A DNA stretch of 64,000 nucleotides, taken from NCBI RefSeq assembly GCF_949628265.1, contig NC_088787.1:4392501-4456500 (forward strand), in the 5' to 3' direction. Position 1 is the first letter of the stretch. Every line of letters starts with the position of its first letter. The stretch is from Cloeon dipterum (lineage: Eukaryota; Arthropoda; Insecta; Ephemeroptera; Baetidae). A program made the translations under genes and the position numbers. The notes under the pieces were generated by a model that saw only the letters and a program-made list of their open reading frames with translations, ran no database searches and had not been told where the DNA came from. Below, in pieces: positions 36,239 through 47,016 of the stretch.

Positions 36239-37713
36239 AATCCTCCGAGGTCTAGCCAGGTAAGTTTCTTTTAGTGTACTCTTTAATAATTGGGATAAAC
36301 AAACAAATAATCAGCCATATTATAATTACTAAAATATATATCAATATTTTTTAACATCTGGTCTGTACCTCCCGTCGGCTATGAGGTGCCAATCAAGCAT
36401 TTGGAGTCTCTCAACTAACCACCTTTGGCCTTTTATCTCTTGACATTGGGCAGCCATTATATTACATCCGAGAAGGGCTAAAATCTCTCCCGATTCACTT
36501 TTTTCTCTTAATCAATAAAGCGGAGGGAATGTATTGCAGCTCTCAATTTTTGTTTGTTGATTTCCCTTTGATTTTACGATGGTTGGAATGTCTATGCAAC
36601 ACCATATATGTTGATTTATTTTGTTTCAGTTACGCTACAAGCCATTCGAACTACGACTACCAAACCAAAACCTCTTACTAGCTCAGAATGATCCAGCATG
36701 ACTATTCCGACCACAACAAAATAAATCTTCGACGCCTGCTCAGGAAATTGGCTCTTTCTGAGACAGAAGAGGAAAAATTCCAATCCAAAAAACTCCAACG
36801 TGTCCAAGCAAATGTCTGACTTTCGTGACAACCATGATGACGTCAGCCCCATGGAAAGGGTTTAGGATCAAGTCAAATCTGACCAGGCCACTGCAACGCC
36901 CCCTTCTCGAAATCTCTAGGAGCAGCCGAAATATCTGTTCGCGATCATTGCAGACAGTTTATTAAAAGCGATGCTCGCAATGTTGAAGAGATTAAAAAAA
37001 TCACATATTTACCCGAAACCAACAATTTTTTAAAAAAAATGTCCAAATCACTCTTAAATGTATTTCTTCGTGCTGGAAATTAATATACGGTTTCACTCTC
37101 TTAATTCAATTTTTTAAATCATACCACCTATTTTTTTCTTGTGAAACTGGGCATTTTGCAGCAAAATATGTTAAGTAATCAGAAAAAGGTTTCCTCTAAA
37201 GAAAGAATGTGAGAGAGAGTATTGTTCGGCAGTAAATATTCACCGAACATGATGAAAATAATAATCAGGAGTAGAATTTGATTGAGTCTTTCAAGTTGAC
37301 AAATTGTTTAAGGTAGTTCCCTTATACTGAATATGAAAATTCATCCTGAATGTAATATTTCATTAGGGTTTTCAATAAAAAGTTTTTTATTGTGATGATT
37401 GAGTTTATTTTCATTTAAATATATAGGGTTCGGACTTTTAACTGTAATTCATGCCATTAAATGATTGAAAAGAAGTAAGAACAAATTTTATTATTACATA
37501 GATGCTTCAGTAAGAAAAAGAAATTGTAGCAGCAGGAACAGAAAGTGGACACCGATGGGTGGCTGAGGGTTTTGGACAAAGGTATAACGAGATTTGTCCG
37601 TCCAAACTGTGCAGGATGTTTACTTGTAAAAATGTTATATTTGTCATTTGCACATACAATAATGCTCTTTGGAATAAATGTGTTTACCATCGGGCAACTA
37701 TTACTTGTGTCAC
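36239..37713. other. Interval between Yellow-like genes 1 and 2
   Basis: It holds an intron-like stretch with part of the SINE-related repeat (about 36390-36490, ttgacattgggcagcca). The degraded fourth exon of gene 1 (about 36630-36870) still has caaccatgatgacgtcagc, matching the tail of gene 2. Unassigned AT-rich sequence and the upstream region of gene 2 follow. No other gene is seen. Confidence 0.5.
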
Positions 37714-37720
37714 TATATAA
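37714..37720 (+). promoter_or_regulatory. Candidate TATA box for Yellow-like gene 2
   Basis: TATATAA lies in the context gtgtcactatataaatatg. A related but weaker gatcactatattaagcatg stands at the equivalent place upstream of gene 1. It is about 0.5 kb from the ATG, so a 5'UTR intron or a long leader is implied. Confidence 0.35.
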
Positions 37721-38216
37721 ATATGAAATTGATGGCGTTGCTCTAGTCACTCCTTCCAAGCGTTAGCATCGAGCAAGTGTTGGACACCGGCAGACTTTAC
37801 TTCGCAATTTTGACCATTAGATTAAGAGGTGAAAAACCGCGCTTGTTCCTTTTCTTCTCTGAGTCAGAAAATATATTGTTCAATCCTGCACGCAGCCCAA
37901 ATTTATATCTGCTGCAACGTAAATCTTATAGTTGAAAGACGAATTTCAGAATAATCATTAAATAAAGAAAGATTTGTCCTATTAAAAACTATTTTCTATT
38001 AAATTCAATCGCATATTGCTCTGCCCGACTGTTCTTATTCTTCAATCACAAAACCTACTGATTTTGTATCAAATTAAAAAAGTTCCGGATTGTTTGGCGT
38101 TAAATAAAGCAGGGTGTGTTATCTTTTCGACTTTTTGTTTGCACGTCTTGTTATAAAAATAACCATTCCATTATTTCCTTGACTTTTGAGAGCAGTTGGA
38201 AGAGGCTGCTGGAAGG

Positions 38217-40783
38217 ATGACGCCGTTTTTCGTCACCATTTATTTGCTCGGCCTTTCATCGCTGGCCACCGCTGCCAACTTCAAACCAATCTTCCAGTGG
38301 AATGAACTGGACTATGAGTGGCCTCCCGAGGTGGACAGGAAACAAGAAGCGAAAAATGGAATTTTCAATAAAAATACCGCAAAAAATATCAAGTTTTTCT
38401 ACATGGCAGTGTACGGAACAAGGCTCTTCCTCAGCCTGCAAGAAGAAGGTCAAAATCTTCCGGCGACTCTTGTGTCCTTGCCGACGAGCGGCGCGTCCTA
38501 TTCGTCCCCAAAGCTCACTCCATTCCCTTCGTGGGACATGCATGATGTAAGTAGCAAAGTTAAATGCTATTCATTGTACATATTAATGGGAAAAGTTGTT
38601 CTGCATCTGCAAAGAGAAATAATATGCAATTCACGAAATCTTGACCGGATTTACAAAATTACTCTTTTCTTGGCAATTTTTTTCTATGCGTGTGGCTCAC
38701 GGACTAAATTCGCACGTTAATGAAGAGCCAGCAAGGAATTTTTGCTCATTTAAGGCTGTTTTATTGAGAGTTGGTCGTGAAACAGGACACGAATTAAAAA
38801 TTTCATTGCAAATTCGCTGGTATTGGTCACGTCGCAATACTAAATAATATTTTAGATTGACTCGGTTTAAAAAGCGCAAATTCATTTCTCTTTTTCAGAG
38901 AAGGGGAGACTGCTACAAAATTTCAAATGCTTCAGGGCTGGAAGTGGACTCCGTTGGCAGACTGTGGGTGCTCGATGACGGTAGCGACAATTGCAGTGGC
39001 AAAATATGGACCATCGACTTGAAAAACAACGATCAAACCAAACTAGTTCATCAGTTTTCGCAAAACCACGAGATGCGCGACATTGTGCTCGACGAAACGC
39101 CCAATGGAACCTTCGCCTACATCTCGCGGTGGGGTGAAAGTCACATTGTCGTGTTTAATTTGGAAAGAAACGAATCTTGGATTGTGGACACGCCAGGGAT
39201 CAAAATTTCTTCCATCGCCCTGTCCCCTAAGGATCAGGAATCGAGACTGCTCTATCTCAGCAAATCCTACACGAATGAACTTTATTCACTTCCTGTTGCC
39301 TTACTTCGGGACGGAACTCAATCCGCAAATCCGAAACTTATTAAAGAATGGACATCAAGGCCCTATAGAATGCTGATCGACAACCAGGGGAAATTGTTTG
39401 CAGCCTTTTTTTCGAAGAGTTACCTTCAATGTTGGGACACATACCAGCCTTTTGTGGAAAAGCGTTTATATGAGGTAAGTCACCATTTAAAAATAACATT
39501 TTCTTATTGGGAAAAATAGGCAAATTTCTTCGTTGGAGGTGCATGCAGAGTCAGGACGTGGAAACTAAAATAAGACCGTTCTTGAAGGCAGTTATTTTTT
39601 GCATCAATTAAGTCTATTAAGGCATCAATTTACCATGGTCGAACAAACATTATCCTATCTGACGTGAAAATAAAACTTTTCCACTATGTCAAAATTTGAA
39701 CCTTATTTCAATAAGAAATTTTTAATTAGTCGCATTGATTCCGTGCATTCCTTTTGTTTTTAGATCGATGATCTGAATTATTATTGGCCCTTTACTTTCG
39801 CCTTAGACCCAAATGGAACTTTTTGGACAACAGTGCGGGGAGGAAGGTTTGTGTACCCAAGGTACAGGCTTATAAGGGCTGCAATTGGTGCGCAATCTTA
39901 CATCTTCGAGGTCTCTACAGGTAAGTTTCCTTTAGGGTTTTCTTAATATAAGGGGCAGGGAACTAAATCAGAATCAACCTAATTCATATTTACTTTGAAT
40001 ATTTTTAACCTCTGCTCATTGTCAGCACATCCTGTGGGCTATAAATTCATTTGGTCCCAATTAACAACACAGAGTTGTCGCAGAAGAGCGACCATCTTTT
40101 CGCCTTTTTTTGGAAAGTTGCGCATCTCAACTCTCTTTTGCCGAATTGCTCAAATATCTCCCCCACTGCTCTTTTTTAACAAAGCGGTGAAATTTCTTGA
40201 TTTTTTTACCCTGAAAATATAGGATATGACATAGATTTTTATGAAAAAATAAATGAAGTTCCTATGAATACTGATTTGAGATTCTTACGATATTATTTTC
40301 AATCCATCGCAGAAACAATTCACAAACACAATCCATTTAATTTCAATACAATGACATAATTGGTTGATTCAATTTAATTTAATTTATAGACGGTTGAAAA
40401 ACTTAATGTTGATGTTGATATATTTTATTCTAGTTCGACCACGCATTCGAACCACCACTACATCACGGACCAGCCATTCCACCCCGACCACAACAAAATC
40501 TTCGACGCCTGCTGCTGAAACAACTGCTACGACCGAGTTGCAGGCGGAGAGTTGCATCCTGACAGAAATAAAGAACCAACATCAGCAGTTTCTAATCAAA
40601 GCTCTGATCTGCTTGAACGTATTTACCGCGATCCTGTCGGGATTGATCATTCTTTGGCTCATCCTGCATCAGAAGAGGAACTATTCCCCTGTGCAAAACA
40701 GCTTCGAGTCCCTGGAAATGTCTAAGTTATTTCGTGACAACCATGATGAGGTCAGCACCTCGGAAGAGCTGAAGGATGAATGA
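38217..40783 (+). CDS. Yellow/MRJP-like protein 2 with C-terminal membrane anchor (about 470 aa)
   Basis: Exons are 38217-38546, 38899-39474, 39764-39920 and 40434-40783, totalling 1413 bases (471 codons). The N-terminal signal peptide is MTPFFVTIYLLGLSSLATA. The Yellow/MRJP domain spans roughly residues 20-345, with FQWNELDYEWP, GLEVDSVGRLWVLDDGS and a repeat-rich propeller. Exon 4 encodes a Ser/Thr-rich stalk (residues 355-395), one Cys, a hydrophobic helix at about 407-432 (NVFTAILSGLIILWLIL) and a 38-residue charged tail. Most Yellow proteins are secreted without such a tail, so this looks like a type I membrane form. The start was chosen because genes 1 and 3 begin at the same point. Role unknown; relatives act in cuticle pigmentation or as extracellular ligand-binding proteins. 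Confidence 0.85.
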
Positions 40784-41689
40784 CCAGGCCGCTGCCACGC
40801 CCCTTCTCCAAATCTCTGCTTCCAGCCAAAATTTCTCAGTCAGAAATCAGCGAAGAAGGACAAAGCGATGCCTGCAAGGCCACGGAGTTTCGGGAAATCT
40901 GGGTGGGCACCTCTTGATCGGAATCCAATAATTTAAAAACATTCAATCGTTCTTATGTGTTTTGAAAATAAATAATGTTTCAACCTACCAATTTATTTCT
41001 AATTCATTCCACCTATTTTGAAGCAAAACTTGGACGTCTGTATATTTAATAATTTCCGTTACATAGAACTGATTAAAATTAAGTTCCATGAACAATGGCA
41101 AAAGAGTGACAAGCAGGAACTGCATAACCAACCAAATAAAAAAAATTGTAACGCCGTTGTCACGTGCCGAGTAATATTTTCTTTTAAATGTTTCTGTAAG
41201 ATACAGTTATGAGAGAAAGAAAGAGAAGAGAGAGAGAGAGAGTATAGTGTGTTCTGCACTGAAAATTTAATTAACCTGCGCATAGCTCTGCCCGACTATT
41301 CTTTTACTTCAATCGCTACTGTTTACACCTGTACGATGCTCTCTGTGTCAGAGTAGTTTTCATTGCTCAAGTAATCTTTTTAGATAAAAAAACAAGACCC
41401 CAATTTAAAAGCACTTTAGTATACTCGACTACCTGGACTGCATCGTGTAAGGATGTTTAATTTGTTCATTGTAAAGTGTGGTAACACTATCGTTGACTCA
41501 CTCGCATACTCTCTTCAATAAATTCCATCGAGTGGAGCCCCCACTTGTCACCGTGATAAACAGTGAGAAAATAACCCTCGGATCACTCGAGAGTTATTTT
41601 CCCACACGTTAACAAACGGGCAAGTGTGGGAGACGTCCGAAGACTTATATTTTTGTTCCTTTTGAGAACAGTTTGAAGTGTACAGCAGC
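40784..41689. other. Interval between Yellow-like genes 2 and 3
   Basis: AATAAA at about 40970 is a plausible polyadenylation signal for gene 2. A (GA)n run lies at 41215-41245. A segment with ggatgtttaatttgttcat near 41450 repeats part of the upstream region of gene 1 (about 34400). The leader just before 41690 matches that of gene 2 (gagaacagtttga against gagagcagttgga). Confidence 0.45.
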
Positions 41690-44243
41690 ATGACTCCTTT
41701 TTTCGTCATAATTTTCTGGCTCGGCATTTCTTCCCTGGCCACCGCCAGCACCAACTTCACCCTAGTCTACGAATGGCCCGATAAATGGGACTACGAGTGG
41801 CCTTCCGAGGCGAACTGGACAGAGGAAGGGTGGGGCGAAATTTTCTATCCAGATATCACCGAGCCTAAATTCATGGCTCTCTACGGATCAAGGATCTTCT
41901 TCGTTATTCAAAAAAATGATGCCATTCCGGTGAGTCTGGTGTCTTTGCCGACGACCAGTGCGTCCCCTGCACCCCCGAAGCTCACTTCGTTTCCCTCGTG
42001 GGACATGCATGTAAGTAACTAAATTAATAAATAAATTGTGTACTATTTAAAAGGGGAGAGTTTTTGTGAATCTGCAAATAGAATAATGCACTGTGCTCTA
42101 ATATCTTAATTAAATTTTTAACAAGGACACAATAATTAATATTTAATGAGGTGGCAAAGAACTTAAAATATTTTGGAAATCGTTTCTTGGAGATGAAAAA
42201 TATAGTTTTTCTTTGCCAAAGATTTTCCTTTTGATCTCAAAACCAGATTTATCAGGTTCAGTGCAATTAAAATAAACTGACGGAGAAACCCCTGATTTGT
42301 TGAGCGTCATTCGTAATACTGGTCACAAATTTCAAGTTTTGTTTGCAGAAAAGCCGTGACGTCATGTTAAAATCTAAAATTTTAAGTTTGGCTTCGTTTT
42401 AAAAGACAAATCAATTCCCTGTTCTGCAGGAATTTGGAAACTGCAACAAAATTGAAGTAGCAAAAGGGCTGGAAGTGGACTCTGTTGGAAGACTGTGGGT
42501 TCTGGACAACGGTAGCAAGAAATGCAATTCCAAAATATTAACTATTGACCTTACCAACAACGATCAACCCAAACTAATTCATCAGTTTTCTTTTTACGGC
42601 GACATGCAAGACTTGGTTCTCGACAAAACGCCAAACGAAACCTTTGCTTATATCTCGCGGTGGTATGAACAAAACATTGTCGTCTTTAGTTTGGAAAGAA
42701 ATCAATCTTGGACGGTGGGCACGCCAGGAATCAACGTTTTGTCCATTGCCCTTTCCCCAAAGGATCAGGAACCGAGACAACTCTACCTTGGCCAATGGAA
42801 CTCCAATAAACTGCATTCGATTTCCGTTGACGCACTTCGCAGTGGAACTCAAACTACAAATCCAAAATTAATCGGAAATTGGTCTGCAAAACCTTACAGA
42901 ATGCTGATGGACAACCATGGGATCATTTATGCCAATTTTTTCAACAGAAACTACATAAATTCTTGGAACACTTCCCAGCCATTTCTGGAGCAGCGATTTT
43001 TTGAGGTAGGTCACCAATTTAAAATATCATTTGAAAATAATTAATTTCGTTATAATTTTCCTCGGGTTTATGTAACGAGTATTTGGATCCTCTTTAAATT
43101 TATTCGTCTACTGAAATATTTCGCGATTTGACCACTCCGCTAATGTGTGAGCGTGTCCTCAGCCTCGATCCATATTTCTACATGGGAATTCGTGCTCATC
43201 GAGACCGTTCTTTGCTTGGTTTTAGATCGATGAACTGGAACTTTTTTTGCCATTTAATATTGCCTTGAACCAAAATGGAACTATTTGGGTGACGGCGATT
43301 GATATAATAAAAGAAAAGCCAAGATACAGGCTTTTGAAGGCTGCGGTCGGTGAACCATCCTTCGAGGACTCATCAGGTAAGTTTTCTTTAGTGAATTTTG
43401 TATAATTATAGAGGGAATCCAATTGATTCAACAATCCTGCTTTCATCAAATTTACTTGAAAATATATTCTTTGTGGACATTCTCTGTTCACTCAGCACAT
43501 TCCATAGGCTATGATGAGTTGAATTTGTCCTAATAAAACCACCGGGCGGATAAAATTTGGCCTGAATGGCTGCTGAGGATCTTGGGCCCAATGTGGCCAT
43601 CGTTTTGCCTCCTCTTTTCTTCAAAGCCACTGGATAAGTGCGAAAAACAGCCCGTTTAGCTAATTGAGCATTTGCAGTCTCTCAAGTAGCCACCTTTTGC
43701 CATTTCTGACATTGGACAGCCAGTAGTATATCCCCGAAACAATCCAATAGCTCCTTTTTCTTTTCATTGTAGGAAAAATATTGGAGCACTTATTCCTTTT
43801 ATTTGAGCTAAAATAGCAAATTCTTTTTTAACATAAAATATATGAACTTAATTTTCCCGTTGCTGTTGGGACTTGGGACTCTTATTTAACTAATATTTAA
43901 AATGTCTGTAAGCTTATCATTTCCATTCACAGTAAAATCTTCAACGCCTGATGAGAAAAATGCTTCAACCGAGGTGCAGGAGAGCAGCACACAGACAGAT
44001 AAATTACACCAATATCGGCTGTTTATCGTCATTCTCATCTGCTCCAACGTATTTACCGTGATCCTGTTCATTTTGATCATCTTGAGACAGAAGACGAACA
44101 ATTCGATTCCGCCAAACACCAAGGAGGCCCACAAAACGACTATTTTTCAAGACAAGTCTGTCAAATACCACAAATTCCACGATAGCGTCAATTCGTTATA
44201 CTCTTCTCCTGATCTAGAAGCAGTCGAAATATCACAGAAATAA
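41690..44243 (+). CDS. Yellow/MRJP-like protein 3 with C-terminal membrane anchor (about 452 aa)
   Basis: Exons are 41690-42010, 42430-43005, 43226-43376 and 43933-44243, totalling 1359 bases (453 codons), with the same phases as gene 2. The signal peptide is MTPFFVIIFWLGISSLATA. The Yellow/MRJP domain includes YEWPDKWDYEWPS, GLEVDSVGRLWVLDNGS and AYISRWYEQNIVVFSLER. The last exon gives a short polar stalk, a hydrophobic helix at about 377-400 (LFIVILICSNVFTVILFILI) and a 50-residue cytoplasmic-like tail. The helix shares NVFT with gene 2, while stalk and tail have diverged, which argues that the anchor is ancestral and under selection. Confidence 0.85.
43540..43740 (-). repeat. SINE-related repeat in last intron of Yellow-like gene 3
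   Basis: It shares gccactgga.aaggtgcg-like, ccgtttagc..attgagcattt and gccatttctgacattgg stretches with 5450-5560, 36390-36490 and 47455-47480. Orientation follows the copy at 5220. Confidence 0.5.
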
Positions 44244-44539
44244 CTAAAATTTCTGTCTATAGCTTCAGCTATTAAAAAATGCTTACTTCAATAATTTGTA
44301 TAGACTATTTGAGTATTAGTTTGAGTGTATTAAATAAGAAAAATATATTAAATATATTATTCCACGGAAAAAATGTGTTAATTACATTTTATTTCAACCG
44401 GCATAATTTCCACTTATTAGCTTTTTTTATTCACCGGACCGAGCATATAAAAATGAAAAATAATTAATCTTTATAAGAATTAAACTTAAAATTAGTGCCG
44501 CGTATACAAAAATTAAATTGTGCAGTGGAAATAATGTGT

Positions 44540-44812
44540 AGAGAGATACGTTTGTTTCGCTGGAGGAGATTGGCTGGTGCTGCCTCTGTGCGGGCGACAG
44601 TTGAACTTACAGCGGTGACACACTTGCTACAAAAAGTCTAACTCGCGACTCGCAAGAGGCGACACGGAAGCCAGCCAGCAGCACCGCGCGTTCACCACAC
44701 ATGAGCGATAAGCGGCGGCCGCGAGTCGCGAGTGTTTAGTTCCGCGCGGCGACCAGCGAGTTGCTCTCTCTTACAATTGCGAGGGAATAAACAGCTGCCC
44801 TGATCTTGGTAA
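44540..44812 (+). repeat. Promoter/first-exon module, copy 1
   Basis: The module runs from ggctggtgctgcctctgtgc through cgcgagtcgcgagtgttt and gttgctctctcttacaa to ctgccctgatcttg|gtaagt. It resembles 45640-45835 and the real first exon at 46730-47035. A consensus splice donor is present but no start codon in frame with exon 2 is obvious. It could be an alternative non-coding first exon of the caspase-NACHT gene. Confidence 0.55.
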
Positions 44813-45639
44813 GTCGATAGTTTTTAGGCTCATTTGTTCCCAGCTACGCAATTGATTAAATTCGTGCAGATGTTAGAATGGCATTGAGGCTAAATTATAA
44901 AAGAATGCGACTACTGTTTATTGTTATTTTTTATTTAAAACAAACGTATTGCACTTTTTATGGAGAGTTCAGCAAACACAGCAAAATTAATGGAAATCAT
45001 ATTTTTATTTATTTATTGGTAACCTTGATTAATTTTTTCCACCTTGAATTTAGACAGAGCTTTTTGGATTTAAATATTATTTGTCATCTGCTGTGACAAA
45101 AATGCGATTGACTTTGAGGGAATTTCCGTGCGCGCGGCGTTGCTCTCTCCTCTCTTCATCTGCTCAGCAGCCGCGCGGCTCATTGACGCATAAATCAAAT
45201 TAATCTCTTTCCAGTTTAAATAGCAGGCATTCTCTCACGTCAAATAAATATTTTTTTGCGGAAAATCAGTAAAGAAAATAGAAAACACAGCAAATGGATT
45301 TCATATTTTATTTTTCATGCACCCCATTTCAGGATTTCATTTATTTCGTCTAAAATTTTCCCAAAAAGATTTCGTAATAAAATAATGTGTGCCGTCCGCT
45401 AACTGCTGTGATAAGATAACATTATTCGAACGGAAATAAGATCGGCTCTCCGACTTTTATCGTGCGCGTGTTTCTTCTCTTTGCTCATCCGCCGACGAGC
45501 CGCGCGGCTGTTGGACGCACGTAAAATAAAAGTCCTTCTACTTTTAAAAAACAATATTTCTCGTCAAATATTGCTTCTTGCCTACGCGGCGCTTATTTGA
45601 ACTTTTGACTTGATAAAAGACCGTTTTTCTAGCTCGACC
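44813..45639. other. Spacer between promoter modules 1 and 2
   Basis: 44813-45110 matches 45836-46100 (gtgcagatgttagaatggc against gtgcaaatgttatcatagc), so the tandem unit is about 1 kb. Two GC-rich blocks with gagccgcgcggct lie at about 45165 and 45495. No gene is supported. Confidence 0.5.
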
Positions 45640-45835
45640 TTGAAACGAAAATGTGCCTCGTAAGCCGCGAGAGGCGAAATGGCAGCAGGGGCACCGCGCG
45701 TTCACCACACATCAACGAACGATAAGCAGCTGCCGCGGGTCGCGAGTGTTTGCGTCCGCCGCGCCGACCGGCGAGTTGCTCTCTCTTACAACTGCGAGGG
45801 CATAAACAGCTGCCCTGATCTTGCTAAGTTGAATG
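45640..45835 (+). repeat. Promoter/first-exon module, copy 2, with broken donor
   Basis: It is similar to copy 1 up to ctgccctgatcttg, but the next bases are ctaagt instead of gtaagt, removing the GT of the splice donor. It is therefore unlikely to work as a spliced first exon. Confidence 0.55.
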
Positions 45836-46383
45836 TGTTTAGGCTTTTTTGTTGCCGGCTCCGCAATTTATTAAAGTCGTGCAAATGTTATCATAGCATT
45901 GAGGCTATTTTATAAAATACTTTTTTTGTTACTTTTTTCTTTCAAATAAAAGGTTTTGAACTTTTTGCGGAGAACGAATAGAGAAAAAGGCTGCAAAAAT
46001 TAATGGAATAACCATTTATTATTATTGGCTCTTTTAGCCTTGAATTATTTACAAACAGAGCTTTTCATCCGCGGACTGCTGCGATTAAAATGCGATTGAC
46101 CAAATATTCAGAATGTCCATAAAACGAATGAAAACAAATCAAAAGAAAGCAGACGATTCTTCAACATCAGAACAAACCAAAAATAAAAACAATGGAAGCA
46201 ACACGTGTGTGAAATAATGGCAAATAATGCGTGAGATTATACTAAAGGGTACAAAATATTAATCATTAAGATTTTCAATTCCATATATGCACCCCTTTAT
46301 TCGTTGAAAGCATTATTTTGGCTGCTTATTAAAATAAACAAAAAAATTGATATCGTTTTCACTCCTTTAATCTTTGTGGGCGT

Positions 46384-46445
46384 GTCAGCTAAGGCATAAA
46401 ATCCACCGGGCGTCTCGTCCAGCACCAGGTCGAAGGTCGAGAAGA
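46384..46445 (-). pseudogene. Fragment of a Yellow-like gene
   Basis: On the - strand this encodes TFDLVLDETPGGFYALADT, matching the DLVLDETPNGTFAYISRW block in exon 2 of the Yellow-like genes. Neighbouring sequence does not continue the homology, so it is a small relic. Confidence 0.5.
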
Positions 46446-47016
46446 TTATAGGAAAGAAACTCATGAGATAAAAAAACGATTTTATTTTGTCATTGCATCG
46501 CACCTGTAAATCAGGGGAAAAATTGTGCAATTCGAGTTTCGTTCGACCGGAATATCCATTTATTTCTTAGCTTTGACGGTCAGGCATTTAATTTTTTGGC
46601 TACGCTTGACCAAGCTTATAAAAAAGGAAACAAATTATTTTAATAAGAATTTACTTTAAGGTTTTAGCGTATAAAAGAAATCAAAAAATGTCAATTAAAT
46701 GTTGTAGGCGCACGGTGAGAAAAGTCTTGTTCGCTGGATGAGACACGAGACTGGCTGCTGCTGCCTCTGTGCGGGCGATCGAGTGACGAGAGCGAAAACA
46801 CGTGCATCGCTTTTTTAAAAATAGAAAGTCCAGCGAAAAGTCTTACTCTCGCCTCGCGGGAGGCGAATCGGCAAGCAGCCGCTCCGCACGCACGACACTT
46901 CACAGATCGCTGCCGCGAGTCGCGAGTTTGCTCCTCCGCGCGGCGACCGGCTAGTTGCTCTCTCTTCAAATTGGGAGGGCAGCTGCCCTGAACATTTTCC
47001 TGAGTTCTCCGACTAG

